Shown here one piece after another: positions 16,285-25,206 of a DNA stretch of 47,698 nt. A program made the position numbers and the translations under genes. The notes beneath the pieces were generated by a model. That model had not been told where the DNA came from. It searched no databases and saw only the letters and a list, made by a program, of their open reading frames with translations. Source of the stretch: Thermoplasmata archaeon (GTDB lineage: Archaea > Thermoplasmatota > Thermoplasmata > Methanomassiliicoccales > Methanomethylophilaceae). Location: NCBI GenBank assembly GCA_015063165.1, contig SUSZ01000013.1, positions 1 through 47,698 on the forward strand. The letters are read 5' to 3'. Each line of letters begins with the position of its first letter. The first letter of the stretch is position 1.

Positions 16285-18327
16285 TCAGGGCTGCTCGGGA
16301 TCGAATCCCGCTTCCATGGAGGCTTTAAGCTCCCCTTTCAGAACGCTGACCCTGCTCATGAACAGGGTGACCCCCTGCTTCCCTGCCCTTCTGTACCACA
16401 GGATGGCGCGCCTCTTGTCTACCGGCACCTGTATCCCGTGGTCCATGGCCATGGCGCCGACGCAGCAGAGCAGCGGGTCCTTCGTCCCTTCGTCCACGAG
16501 GCCTTTTATGTCCTTCTTCCCGGCGCTGTAGAGGATGGCGCGGACGAGCTCCAGGGTTATCTCGTCCTTGCTGAATAATGCCGCCTTCTCCTGGATGGTC
16601 ATGGCGCGCTCGTTGTTCCTGTAGAATCTCTTCGGCTTGTCTATCGGGAGTTCGTCCATTATCCTGGTGACCTTAGAAGCCAGCACGCTGGTCTTGTTCT
16701 CCAGGAGGTTCAGCTCCCAGTAGTTGTCGCGGCCAAGGCTCCTGGCCATCCTCTTGCGGCTGTTCTCGCGGGCATAGCTCAGGACCACCAGGTTGGCCTT
16801 GGAGTACATCACGGTCTCCATGAACCCGGTGAAGACGGTGACGATGAGGTCGAACGAGGTCGCCTGCGCGACGGTGGTGACTATGTCCCCCTCGTACCTC
16901 ATGGTCCCAGGAAGCTCCTTCTGGTCCGGGAAGGGCGTGTTGGTGAACACGAGGTATCCTCTCTTGAGGAATCTGCGGGAAAGCGCCACCATCGCGTCGT
17001 ATCCCTTCTTGCTCTCGTCCTCCGGCCTGATGGCTATGGAGTTCCCGTACGGGTTGAGGAGCACCGTGCGAGGGATGACGGGAGCCGCCCTTTTTCTGGC
17101 CCTGCCCACGTCGGGGATCGTCCCCATGGCGTTGAGCCCGGGATCCTTGAGACGTCTGGCCTCCCCAACGGTGAAATGGGTGTCGAGATTGCCGTGGAAG
17201 GTCGTTCCGGGATAGAGCGGCTGGTACGGGACCATCCTGACCATCGGGTCCTCGTGGTACATCATAGACAGATAGATGCGGATGCAACCGATCTCCCCTC
17301 TGGAGAGCAGCATGCCTTTGACCCCTTGAAGAACGGGGTGGTCCCTGGCCGATTCCGTCACGGCGAAGGTGACGTCGGAATAATCGACGCCTTCGAACCT
17401 GGAGATCCATCTGTAGTTATCCCCCATGGGGTAGTAGGAGGCCACCAGGTAGCGCCCTCCCCTCTCCTTCATCCTGTCGTAGATGCCCTTGCCTATCCTG
17501 TACCAGGGCTCGAGGGTCTCGAGGCTGCAGCTCTCGAAGTCCCCGCTGGACTTGCGGCCGATGCAGTATCCGGCTTCGTTGAGGATGCGCACGTCCACGA
17601 TGGCGTCCTTCGGAGCCCTGTTCAGAGCGACGATCCCTCTAGGCGCTATGGCGGCGCCTTTGTCGGGGGAGAATGTCCTGGGCAGCAGGAGCGAATCCTC
17701 GCCCGCGGCCTCCTCGCCGAACGGGTGGTAGACGAAGACGGCGCCAGGGCCTGTCTCGATGTCGCCGTTGGTGCTGAACCTGATGTAGCACCTGCTCTCC
17801 CCGTCGTCCGGGCAGGGCTTGCCGTACATCTCTGGAAGCTCCTCGCCGGGGCATACGTAATAGTCCGGGCGCACGCCGTAACCGGCGCAGACGCAGAACA
17901 ACGAGAGGACCTCCTTGCGGGTCCCGCACAGGACTATGTCCCCGTATACGAAGATGTCCTTGTTGACGATGTATTTGTACTGGGCACCGCCGGTCGCGCT
18001 CATGACGGAATCGTCGTAGTAAAGGGTGCGGAGGGCGGTCTTGATGTCGCGCTCGGTTCCGACGCCGTTGTAGTACATCCTGAACAGCCAGAGCCTTCCC
18101 CAGTCGTCGATGTTCTTCCTGGCAAGGCACAGCGCCTCCTCGTGGAGCTCGGTATCGTTGGTGCAGAGCAGCACGTAGCAGAGGTCCTTCTCGGTGGCCT
18201 CTCCTCTGGAGAATGCACGCCTGACGGACTCCACCGCCTCCACCATATCGACCTCCTCGAAAGATCCTGTCAGCACTTTCCTGTAAGGGGCATCGAGCCC
18301 GGGTTTCTGCTTCTTGGAACCGCCCAT
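16285..18327 (-). CDS. Sel1/GT-B-like glycosyltransferase-type protein, UAG-free paralogue
   Basis: 680 residues, the same architecture as the gene downstream of it: N-terminal Sel1-like helices (LARKNIDDWGRLWLFRMYYNG), a strand-rich centre (GDIVLCGT, VFVYHPFG), a GT-B-like half (VLLNPYGNSIAIR, NTPFPDQKELPGT, DLIVTVFTGFMETVMYS) and a C-terminal Sel1-like unit (RAILWYRRAGKQG). No transmembrane segment is seen. I use ATG 18327, which gives the MGGS- start matching MGS- in the paralogue, rather than the GTG at 18351. It is 61 bases upstream of the second copy in the same direction, so this is a tandem duplication. The substrate is unknown. Confidence 0.65.
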   Translation of the reverse strand: MGGSKKQKPGLDAPYRKVLTGSFEEVDMVEAVESVRRAFSRGEATEKDLCYVLLCTNDTELHEEALCLARKNIDDWGRLWLFRMYYNGVGTERDIKTALRTLYYDDSVMSATGGAQYKYIVNKDIFVYGDIVLCGTRKEVLSLFCVCAGYGVRPDYYVCPGEELPEMYGKPCPDDGESRCYIRFSTNGDIETGPGAVFVYHPFGEEAAGEDSLLLPRTFSPDKGAAIAPRGIVALNRAPKDAIVDVRILNEAGYCIGRKSSGDFESCSLETLEPWYRIGKGIYDRMKERGGRYLVASYYPMGDNYRWISRFEGVDYSDVTFAVTESARDHPVLQGVKGMLLSRGEIGCIRIYLSMMYHEDPMVRMVPYQPLYPGTTFHGNLDTHFTVGEARRLKDPGLNAMGTIPDVGRARKRAAPVIPRTVLLNPYGNSIAIRPEDESKKGYDAMVALSRRFLKRGYLVFTNTPFPDQKELPGTMRYEGDIVTTVAQATSFDLIVTVFTGFMETVMYSKANLVVLSYARENSRKRMARSLGRDNYWELNLLENKTSVLASKVTRIMDELPIDKPKRFYRNNERAMTIQEKAALFSKDEITLELVRAILYSAGKKDIKGLVDEGTKDPLLCCVGAMAMDHGIQVPVDKRRAILWYRRAGKQGVTLFMSRVSVLKGELKASMEAGFDPEQP

Positions 18328-18432
18328 TTTCCCGACCTTGCCTGGTAGCACGTTCCATGCATGCGCGATCGCCAGAATTCAGTCAAAAACACCGACGCTA
18401 GCATGCACGTTTCCATGCTCTATAAGTAACCG

Positions 18433-18442
18433 TTTTATAAAA
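18433..18442 (+). promoter_or_regulatory. TATA box for the nuclease/AAA pair
   Basis: TTTTATAAAA ends 22 bases before the ATG at 18465. A weak ribosome site (GGAG) lies between, so the 5' leader is very short. Confidence 0.5.
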
Positions 18443-18464
18443 GTGACTGTCTCGGAGCGGCAGC

Positions 18465-19628
18465 ATGGGCGAGTTCAGGTTCATACACTGTGCGGACCTG
18501 CATCTGGGGGCGCGTTTCAAGGGAGTCGATACCGACGATGCAGCGGAGCTCAGGAGGATAAGGATGGCCCCGCTGGAGTCCTTCGAGAGGATCATCGACC
18601 TCGCCATCTCTGAAAGAGCATGCTTCATGGTGATCGCCGGCGACATATACGAGAAGGGAGCGCTTCCTGCGACCAGAGCGTTCTTCGCGGAGCAGGCCAG
18701 ACGCGTCGGGATCCCCATCTTCATATCCAAGGGCAACCACGATTCCGAAAGGCCTTGGGACGCGGCAATACCTTATCCTGACAACGTGAAGGTGTTCGGC
18801 GTCCGCCCCGAGAGGGTCAGATTCCGCTGTGCCGACAGCGAGGTCGAAGTAACGGGAGCCAGCTTCATGTCCAAGAAGGAGAAGCGCAACCTCGTCTCGA
18901 TGCTCTCCGGCTCCGACGACGCGTTCACCGTCGCCTGCGTCCACTGCGACGTGGAGGAGGCGGACGAGGGACATCCCAACGCCGTCTGCAGGATGAACGA
19001 CTTCCTGGGCAAGAAGGTAGACTACTGGGCGCTCGGCCACATACACAAGAGGAAGATCCTCAGGGAGAGCCCCTACGCCGTGTACTCGGGGAACATCCAG
19101 GGCCGCAGCGCCAAGGAATCGGGCCAGAAGGGGGCCTACGTCGTCACGGTCTCGGACAAGAGCGTCACCAACCTGAGGTTCGTAGCCACCCATAGCCTGC
19201 AGTGGGGCTGCCTGGACGCGAATGTCACCGGGCTCTCGATGGACGACCTGGCATCGCGGCTGTCCGAAGCTTCCGATTCCGTGGACATAGCGTCTGTCAG
19301 GCTGAGCGGCACCGGAGAGCTCATGGAGCTCCACATGGAGGACCCGAAGAGGTTCCGCGAAGAGCTCGGAAAGCGCATCCCGTTCATACTCGCCAGCGTC
19401 CTGACGTCTTCCGAACCTGTGGAGGACGGAGAGCTGGCCACCAAGATTAGGTCCGTGGCTGCATCCATGGCCTCGGAAGGACGCAGAGCCTATGAAAGGG
19501 CGATAGCGGAAGGTTCCGATCTCGGCGAGCAGGCGAGAATCCTGTCTTCCCTGTCCGACAGCGACCTGGAAGCCTCCGCTAGAAGGGCGTCGGAAGCGCT
19601 GATCAGGATGACCGGGGGCAGGCAATGA
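18465..19628 (+). CDS. Mre11/SbcD-type (YhaO-like) metallophosphoesterase nuclease
   Basis: 387 residues. All calcineurin-like phosphoesterase motifs are present in order: CADLHLG, AGDIYEKG, KGNHDSE, VHCDVEE and GHIHKR. These bind two metal ions (usually Mn) and cut DNA. A C-terminal region of about 170 residues should contact the ATPase partner. The gene overlaps the next one (ATGA at 19625-19628), which encodes a Rad50/SbcC-like ATPase, so the pair likely forms a DNA end-processing complex. The length and partner type fit the YhaO/YhaN branch as well as Mre11. Confidence 0.88.
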   Translation: MGEFRFIHCADLHLGARFKGVDTDDAAELRRIRMAPLESFERIIDLAISERACFMVIAGDIYEKGALPATRAFFAEQARRVGIPIFISKGNHDSERPWDAAIPYPDNVKVFGVRPERVRFRCADSEVEVTGASFMSKKEKRNLVSMLSGSDDAFTVACVHCDVEEADEGHPNAVCRMNDFLGKKVDYWALGHIHKRKILRESPYAVYSGNIQGRSAKESGQKGAYVVTVSDKSVTNLRFVATHSLQWGCLDANVTGLSMDDLASRLSEASDSVDIASVRLSGTGELMELHMEDPKRFREELGKRIPFILASVLTSSEPVEDGELATKIRSVAASMASEGRRAYERAIAEGSDLGEQARILSSLSDSDLEASARRASEALIRMTGGRQ

Positions 19629-21655
19629 GGATCCGCAAGGTCTACGTGAAGTCGTTCGGCCCCCTCAAGAACAAGGAGGTGGTCGTATCGCCGGGACTCA
19701 ACGTGATATACGGCCCCAACGGCAGCGGGAAGACGTCACTGGCCGAGTTCATCGGCACCTGCCTCTCTCCCATGGACCGCAAGGACAGGTATCCGTCCTG
19801 CAGCAAGGACGACTCCGGTTCCGTGCTGATGTACGAGTACGACGGCGAGACGACCGTCACGATAAGAGGCCGCTCCAGGTTCGGACGCGTGCCGGAATGC
19901 GTCAAAGGCATCTCTCCGGACCTGTTCAGGGCCGTTTTCTCGATCCAGAGGGAGTCTCTCACAGACCTGGAGCCTCTGTCCCCGTCCGCCGACGACGACC
20001 CCGGCTACAGCATGATCCACACAGCAGCCGAATCCATGAAGCGCATAGAGCGCTCGGTCTTCGAGACGGACGAAGGAGGCATGTCCGAGCTGGAGGCCCT
20101 GGAAGTTGAGATGAAGGAGCTCGACGAGTCCATTGGCGTCCTGATGAAGGAGGTCAAGCGCTACGGAGAGTACGCCTCGCAGAAGAAGGCCGTGACCGAA
20201 AGGCTCCTGCTGGAGTCCGACGACTCCGTGGAGGCCGAGGAGAAGAGACGCTACCAGAAGCTCAGGGAAGACCACAAGGCCGACTACGAGCGTCTGAAGG
20301 AGCTCTCGTCCGCCCGCGCCGAGCTCGGGTTCTTCGAATGGGCCGGGAACTCCGAAGCGGCGGAGTTCAAAAAGCTGAGGAGGGAGCTGTCGGATTCCCT
20401 GGAGGAACTGGAATCCCTCAAAGCCTACATGGAGGAGCCCATCAACGAGCTCGGGGACAAGGACCCGTCGTCCATCCTGTTCTACTCTGACGACATAACC
20501 TGGCTGGACGGAGGGCGCAGGGACTACGCTCGCCAGTTCGAAGAGCTCCGCCGCAGCAGAGCGCAGCTGGCAGAAGCGAAGATGGTCCCGGACAGCAAGA
20601 AGAAGTCCATAGTCTTCGGACGCAGCACCCGTTCGTGCGACGTCACGAAGATGACAGAGGCCGTGAACGACCTCACCAGGAGGACCGAAGCGTACGAGCG
20701 CATGGTGTCCAGGATCACGTCAGCCCTCGGGATAAACGCCACGGAGACCGCTCACGCCGTGGCAGAGCTCGTCCGTCTCAGGGATGCGGCGTCCATAGTG
20801 TCGAAGCACGAGGAGAAGCTCAGGACGACCAAAGAGAAGGCCGATGCCGCCCTGGAGGAGATGGAGAGGCTCACCGAGCGCTACGGCGGACAGGAAGGCT
20901 TCCTGGAATGCCTGAGGAAGACCAGGGCCGCCAAGGAGATGGACAGCGAGATCACCGACATCAGGGCAGGACTGAGCAGGCATGGCCTGGATCCGGACGC
21001 GCCCATCTGCGCCGTGGAGTACATAGGCATCGTGGACGGAACGGAAGGCCTCAAGAGGAGGCTGGAGGACCTTGACTCCAAGATGGCCAGGATAATGGAT
21101 TCCGAGGAGCTGGAGGCCCTCATGGACCGCAAGAACGTGCTGTCCAACAGGAAGTCCGCCCTCCTGTGGAGAGGCATAGACGCGGCCATAGGGTGCGCCA
21201 TCGCCAGGAAGGTCGACGTCAGGGCGCTGTACTCCGGCTCCGGCGAATGGAAGAACGCCGAGGCCTACCTGTCTGCGATGACGGGATACGAATGCAGGAT
21301 CCGCTACGACAGGGAGTTCCTGGTGGAATGCAACGGCGTCGAGAGGCCTCTGAGGGAGATGGGTAGCGGGATGAAGTCCATGGCCTCCCTGGCTCTGAAG
21401 ATCGCCGCTGCGGAGAGGATAGGCGACGGCATGGTCCCGATAATCCTGGACGAGGTCCTGGCAGGGATGGACACCCAGAGCAAGTCCTCGGCCTGCAGGG
21501 TTCTGAAGGATGTCGCGAAGAAGATGCAGGTCATACTCCTGACCGGCGAGCAGGAGACCAAGGAGATCATGACGCTGCTTCCAGAAGTGACTCTGATAAA
21601 CCTGACACATGCGTACAAGGCCGCGGATCACGATGACGAGCTGAACGATTCCTGA
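19625..21655 (+). CDS. SbcC/Rad50-type (YhaN-like) AAA ATPase
   Basis: 676 residues. The N-terminus has KVYVKSFGPLKNKEV and Walker A GPNGSGKTS (about 30-38). The middle is helical coiled coil (roughly 150-480). The C-terminus has a GSGMKSMASLALKIA signature-like loop and Walker B VPIILDEVLAG, then a late switch TGEQE. Compared with Rad50 (about 850-900 residues) the coiled coil is short and I see no CxxC zinc hook, which is more like YhaN. It is translationally coupled to the nuclease gene. Confidence 0.85.
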   Translation: MRIRKVYVKSFGPLKNKEVVVSPGLNVIYGPNGSGKTSLAEFIGTCLSPMDRKDRYPSCSKDDSGSVLMYEYDGETTVTIRGRSRFGRVPECVKGISPDLFRAVFSIQRESLTDLEPLSPSADDDPGYSMIHTAAESMKRIERSVFETDEGGMSELEALEVEMKELDESIGVLMKEVKRYGEYASQKKAVTERLLLESDDSVEAEEKRRYQKLREDHKADYERLKELSSARAELGFFEWAGNSEAAEFKKLRRELSDSLEELESLKAYMEEPINELGDKDPSSILFYSDDITWLDGGRRDYARQFEELRRSRAQLAEAKMVPDSKKKSIVFGRSTRSCDVTKMTEAVNDLTRRTEAYERMVSRITSALGINATETAHAVAELVRLRDAASIVSKHEEKLRTTKEKADAALEEMERLTERYGGQEGFLECLRKTRAAKEMDSEITDIRAGLSRHGLDPDAPICAVEYIGIVDGTEGLKRRLEDLDSKMARIMDSEELEALMDRKNVLSNRKSALLWRGIDAAIGCAIARKVDVRALYSGSGEWKNAEAYLSAMTGYECRIRYDREFLVECNGVERPLREMGSGMKSMASLALKIAAAERIGDGMVPIILDEVLAGMDTQSKSSACRVLKDVAKKMQVILLTGEQETKEIMTLLPEVTLINLTHAYKAADHDDELNDS

Positions 21656-21689
21656 TACTTCCTAACAGCCTTCGAAACTCCCAATCATA

Positions 21690-21698
21690 TTTATAAAT
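21690..21698 (+). promoter_or_regulatory. TATA box 5' of the dnaG leader/possible RNA gene
   Basis: TTTATAAAT at 21690-21698 is the best archaeal TATA match in this gap. Transcription would start near 21718-21722, more than 200 bases before the dnaG ATG. That is unusually far for an archaeal mRNA start. Confidence 0.55.
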
Positions 21699-21719
21699 CA
21701 GTTCACCATTCGGCACTCA

Positions 21720-21895
21720 AGGAAGAGACAGCTTTTCCTGTTCACTATATCACGATCATCATCAGGCCGAAAGGCCTTGGCAGAGGGAGATAATAGGACG
21801 AGGATGTCCAGGCGATAGTCCCTTGTTGGCCTAAATCACAAAATCCGGCAGGTGGCCGGTTGGAACAACGTGCGCGTGCAGTGGAGCAGATAGGC
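21720..21895 (+). ncRNA. Candidate structured RNA or long leader upstream of dnaG
   Basis: The stretch has no ORF but several clean helices: AGGCC-GAAA-GGCCT with a GNRA loop (21764-21777); AGGGA (21784-21788) with UCCCU (21819-21823) enclosing GGAC-GUCC (21796-21809); and CCGGC-AGGUG-GCCGG (21845-21859). The GGCC at 21773-21776 can instead pair with GGCC at 21828-21831, an alternative fold. It has its own TATA box. It does not show the conserved cores of SRP RNA, RNase P RNA or tRNA that I know. It could be a stand-alone RNA or a regulatory leader. Confidence 0.4.
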
Positions 21896-21911
21896 TAGAT
21901 TCTTTTCCGTA

Positions 21912-21927
21912 GACCCTTAGGAGGGTC
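21912..21927 (+). promoter_or_regulatory. Hairpin overlapping the dnaG ribosome binding site
   Basis: GACCCT-TAGG-AGGGTC is a perfect six-pair stem whose loop and 3' arm contain the AGGAGGGT ribosome site, three bases before the dnaG ATG at 21931. Folding would hide the site, so translation may be controlled here. Confidence 0.4.
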
Positions 21928-21930
21928 CAC

Positions 21931-23637
21931 ATGAATATCGATCCAAACACGACAAAGTACATGGTTAGAGCTAAGATCAACGCGGACGGGATCATCGAGA
22001 ATCCCGACGTCGTAGGAGCAATCTTCGGACAGACCGAAGGGCTCCTCGGCGATGATCTCGACCTCAGGGTCCTTCAGAAATCCGGCAGGATCGGAAGGAT
22101 CGAGGTGGAGGTCGTCTCGAAAGGCGGAAAATCGGAAGGCATCATCTACATGTCCTCCAGCCTCGACCAGGTGGAGACCGTCATCCTCGCTTCCGCTCTC
22201 GAGACCGTCGACCGCGTCGGACCTTGCAAAGCTTCCATCCACGTCCTCGGCATCGAAGACGTCAGGGTCACCAAGAGGGAGAAGGTCGTCGAGCGCGCCA
22301 AAGAGCTCCTCAACGACCTCATCAAGCAGTCTAAAGGTTCCAGCTACGACCTCATGGACAGCGTGAGGCAGAGCGTCCAGGTGGAGGAGATCACCTCCTA
22401 CGGAAAGGACAGGTGCCCCGCAGGACCCAACGTCAAGGACTCCGAAGCCATCATCATCGTCGAGGGCAGGTCCGATGTCCTCAACCTTCTCAAAGCGGGA
22501 ATCAAGAACGCGATCGCGGTGGAGGGAACCAACATCCCCAAGACCGTCCAGGAGCTCTCCAAGGAGAGGGTCGCTACCGCTTTCGTCGACGGAGACAGGG
22601 GAGGAGAGCTGATCCTCAGGGAGCTCTTCCAGGTCGCCGAAGTAGATTTCGTCGCCCGCGCGCCTCGTGCCCACGAGGTCGAGGAGCTCACCGCTAAGCA
22701 GATCATCAAATGCCTCCGCAACAAGGTCCCCGGAGACCAGTACATGGAGATGAACGGCCTCATCACCGAGGAGGGGACCATCGACTACGACGCCGCCCTC
22801 GCAGAGGACCGCAGGTCCAGCAGGCGCGACGAGGACGATGAGGACGAGAGGCGCGAGCGCAGGGAGAAGAGGCGCGAAGAGCGTGAGGAGCGCAGGGAGA
22901 AGAGGCGCGAAGAGCGTGAGGAGCGCAGGGAGAAGAGGCGCGACCGCGACGAGGAAGAGGAATATGAGAGGCGCGACCGCAGGAGCAGGCGCGACCGCGA
23001 CGAGGAAGAGGAAGATGACAGACGCGATCGCAGGTCCAGCAGGCGCGACCGCGACGAGGAAGAGGAAGATGACAGACGCGACCGCAGAGAGCGCAAGTCC
23101 CGCTTCGACAACGACGCCATCGAGAAGTTCAGGAAGAAGAAGGACGACGTGGCCGAGATCCCTGCGATCGAGGCCGCAGAAGAACCTGCCATGATCGAAG
23201 CAGCCGAGGAGCCCGCGATGATCGAAGCCCCCGCTAAAGTCGAAGCTGTCGACGAGCCTGTCGAGGAGAAGCCCCAGGAAGAGGCCAAGCCCAAGACCAG
23301 AAGAACTCTCCGCGGCAAGAAGAGCTCGGACAAGGTCCTCACCCCCGAGCAGACCCAATACCGCGACATGCTCCTCGATCTCGCCACCACCCACAACGCC
23401 AAAGTCCTGGGCGAGGGCAACGAGGTCATTAGGGAGGTCGCCGTGAAGAACTTGGTCAACTCCCTCAAGGAGGATTCCGACGGAGTAGTCGCCATCGTGT
23501 TCGACGGCGTCATCTCCCAGAGGATCCTGGACATTTCAGCCGAGAAGGGCATCGGTACCGTCATCGGAACCCGCAGAGGAAACGTCTCCAAGATGCCCGC
23601 AGAGATCACAATCCTCACCAAAGAGGACCTTTACTGA
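21931..23637 (+). CDS. dnaG: Archaeal DnaG primase / exosome-associated DnaG
   Basis: 568 residues against about 400-450 in most archaea. The N-terminal archaeal DnaG domain (TTKYMVRAKINADG) is followed by TOPRIM motifs IIIVEGRSDV (about 172-181) and FVDGDRGG (about 219-226) with the metal-binding acidic residues. Archaeal DnaG binds the RNA exosome and has primase-like activity. Residues about 295-395 are an inserted Arg/Glu/Asp-rich block built from short repeats, then an Ala/Glu/Pro linker, then a conserved C-terminal domain (about 465-568). The ribosome site is AGGAGGGT. It is immediately followed by the Lon-like ATPase gene. Confidence 0.93.
   Translation: MNIDPNTTKYMVRAKINADGIIENPDVVGAIFGQTEGLLGDDLDLRVLQKSGRIGRIEVEVVSKGGKSEGIIYMSSSLDQVETVILASALETVDRVGPCKASIHVLGIEDVRVTKREKVVERAKELLNDLIKQSKGSSYDLMDSVRQSVQVEEITSYGKDRCPAGPNVKDSEAIIIVEGRSDVLNLLKAGIKNAIAVEGTNIPKTVQELSKERVATAFVDGDRGGELILRELFQVAEVDFVARAPRAHEVEELTAKQIIKCLRNKVPGDQYMEMNGLITEEGTIDYDAALAEDRRSSRRDEDDEDERRERREKRREEREERREKRREEREERREKRRDRDEEEEYERRDRRSRRDRDEEEEDDRRDRRSSRRDRDEEEEDDRRDRRERKSRFDNDAIEKFRKKKDDVAEIPAIEAAEEPAMIEAAEEPAMIEAPAKVEAVDEPVEEKPQEEAKPKTRRTLRGKKSSDKVLTPEQTQYRDMLLDLATTHNAKVLGEGNEVIREVAVKNLVNSLKEDSDGVVAIVFDGVISQRILDISAEKGIGTVIGTRRGNVSKMPAEITILTKEDLY
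22858..23090 (+). repeat. Tandem charged-codon repeats inside dnaG
   Basis: A 33-base unit encoding RREKRREEREE-type residues occurs a little over twice (22858-22938). Units of about 45-51 bases encoding RRDRDEEEE-x-RRDRR-type residues then occur about three times (22939-23090). The repeats are near-identical in DNA, so they are recent and slippage-prone. Confidence 0.75.
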
Positions 23638-23643
23638 TTGGAA

Positions 23644-25167
23644 ATGACAGAGAAGAGAGCGGTGGATACCTGGGACGACGTCGCAGGCATGCAGTCCACA
23701 GAGGAAATTCTCCTCCCGTCCGACCCCCTCGACAGGGTGCTTGGACAAGAGGAGGCGATAGAGCTGGCCAAGATAGCCGCTCGCCAGCGCAGGCACCTGC
23801 TGCTGGTGGGCCCCCCGGGGACAGGTAAGTCGATGATAGCACGTGCCCTCTCGATGAACCTTCCCGCCCCTTCCCACGAGATCAGAGTGGTCAAGAACCC
23901 CGAGAACTCCGAGAGGCCGTTCCTCGAGGTCCTTGACAGAGAGGAGGTCGAGAAGGAGGAGAACCTCAAGAAGGAGTCCGTAGGAGTGCTCATGCGCCCC
24001 GAGGAGGCGCCCGGCAACGTCGCCGAGCACCTCGGGTACAAGTGCAAGAGCTGCGGCAAGTTCTCCCTTCCCACGGACCTCAACTGCCCCCACTGCAACA
24101 ACAGCAAGATGGACGGCGGAAACAGGAGCAACCCGTTCCAGGACATCATGGGAAGCCTGGGCGGGATGCTCGGCGACTCCATACCCCAGATGACCGCAGG
24201 GAAGGAGAAGGTCCACACAACCCGCACCCGCAACGGCGAGGAGGAGACCGTCATCTTCGAGCGCGCCGGAGACAAGATCCGCATGCTGGACCAGTCTGCC
24301 CTGGACAAGAGGGGAGAGCTGGCCCGCACGTCGAGCGAGAAGGTCCTGGTCAAGCTGAACAGGAACCCGTTCGTGCTCGCCACCGGAGCGTCCGAAACAG
24401 AGCTTCTGGGAGACGTCAGGCACGACCCCTACGGAGGCCACGACAAGCTCGGAACCCCCGCTTACGAGAGGGTCGTCGCCGGATCCATCCATGAGGCCCA
24501 CGAGGGAGTCCTGTTTGTGGACGAGATATCCCATCTGGGATCCCTCCAGAGGTTCATCCTCACCGCCATGCAGGAGAAGACCTTCCCCATCATGGGGAGG
24601 AACCCCCAGTCAGCCGGAGCCAGCGTGAAGGTCGAGGACGTCCCCTGCGACTTCATCCTCGTCGCCGCATGCAACATCCAGGATCTGGAGAACATCCTCT
24701 CCCCGCTGAGGTCGAGGATCATAGGAAACGGATACGAGGTCCTCGTGGACATCGCCATGCCCGACACTCCCCACAACCGCGCCAGATACGCCCAGTTCGT
24801 GGCTCAGGAGGTCAACCTCGACGGCCACATCCCACACGCCACGATCGGGGCCGTGGAGCTCATCATCGAGGAGGGGAAGCGCCGCGCTAGGGACGACAAC
24901 CAGCGCAACTCCCTGACCCTCAGGCTCAGAGAGCTCGGCGGACTGATAAGGTCAGCCGGGGACATCGCCGTGATGGAAGGCGCCGAATACATCGAGGCCG
25001 ACCACATCCGCAGGGCGCTCGCGAGATCCCGCCCCGTCGAGGACCAGATCCGCGACAGGTACGGGTCCTACAGCAAGGGTCTCTCCAAGGACCTTTCCGG
25101 AGTGCAGAAGGAGCGCTCCGAATACTATTGCCAAACCGAACATCTGGACGACAGCATGTTCTCCTGA
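23644..25167 (+). CDS. LonB-like AAA ATPase with zinc ribbon and no protease domain
   Basis: 507 residues. The AAA core is of the archaeal Lon/magnesium-chelatase type: Walker A GPPGTGKS (56-63), Walker B GVLFVDEI and sensor NPQSAG/CNIQDLENI segments with the downstream LRLRELGGLIRSAGD lid. Between Walker A and B, where archaeal LonB has its membrane segments, there is a zinc ribbon (CKSCGK at 134-139, CPHC at 148-151) and a Gly-rich stretch. The protein ends about 80 residues after the lid, with no Ser-Lys protease domain. It therefore probably acts as a remodelling ATPase, not a protease. ATG 23644 starts seven bases after the dnaG stop. Confidence 0.7.
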   Translation: MTEKRAVDTWDDVAGMQSTEEILLPSDPLDRVLGQEEAIELAKIAARQRRHLLLVGPPGTGKSMIARALSMNLPAPSHEIRVVKNPENSERPFLEVLDREEVEKEENLKKESVGVLMRPEEAPGNVAEHLGYKCKSCGKFSLPTDLNCPHCNNSKMDGGNRSNPFQDIMGSLGGMLGDSIPQMTAGKEKVHTTRTRNGEEETVIFERAGDKIRMLDQSALDKRGELARTSSEKVLVKLNRNPFVLATGASETELLGDVRHDPYGGHDKLGTPAYERVVAGSIHEAHEGVLFVDEISHLGSLQRFILTAMQEKTFPIMGRNPQSAGASVKVEDVPCDFILVAACNIQDLENILSPLRSRIIGNGYEVLVDIAMPDTPHNRARYAQFVAQEVNLDGHIPHATIGAVELIIEEGKRRARDDNQRNSLTLRLRELGGLIRSAGDIAVMEGAEYIEADHIRRALARSRPVEDQIRDRYGSYSKGLSKDLSGVQKERSEYYCQTEHLDDSMFS

Positions 25168-25177
25168 AACGGAAAAC

Positions 25178-25206
25178 GCCCTCCTCCGCTTCTATCGGGG
25201 GAGGGC
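25178..25206. terminator. Bidirectional terminator hairpin
   Basis: An 11-pair stem (25178-25188 with 25196-25206) and a seven-base loop sit between the convergent Lon-like and acetyltransferase genes. It starts ten bases after one stop and touches the other, so it can serve both directions. Confidence 0.7.

Noticed and set aside
22858-23090. Possible CRISPR-like array
   Set aside because: The repeats are contiguous, in frame inside dnaG and encode charged residues; there are no spacers.
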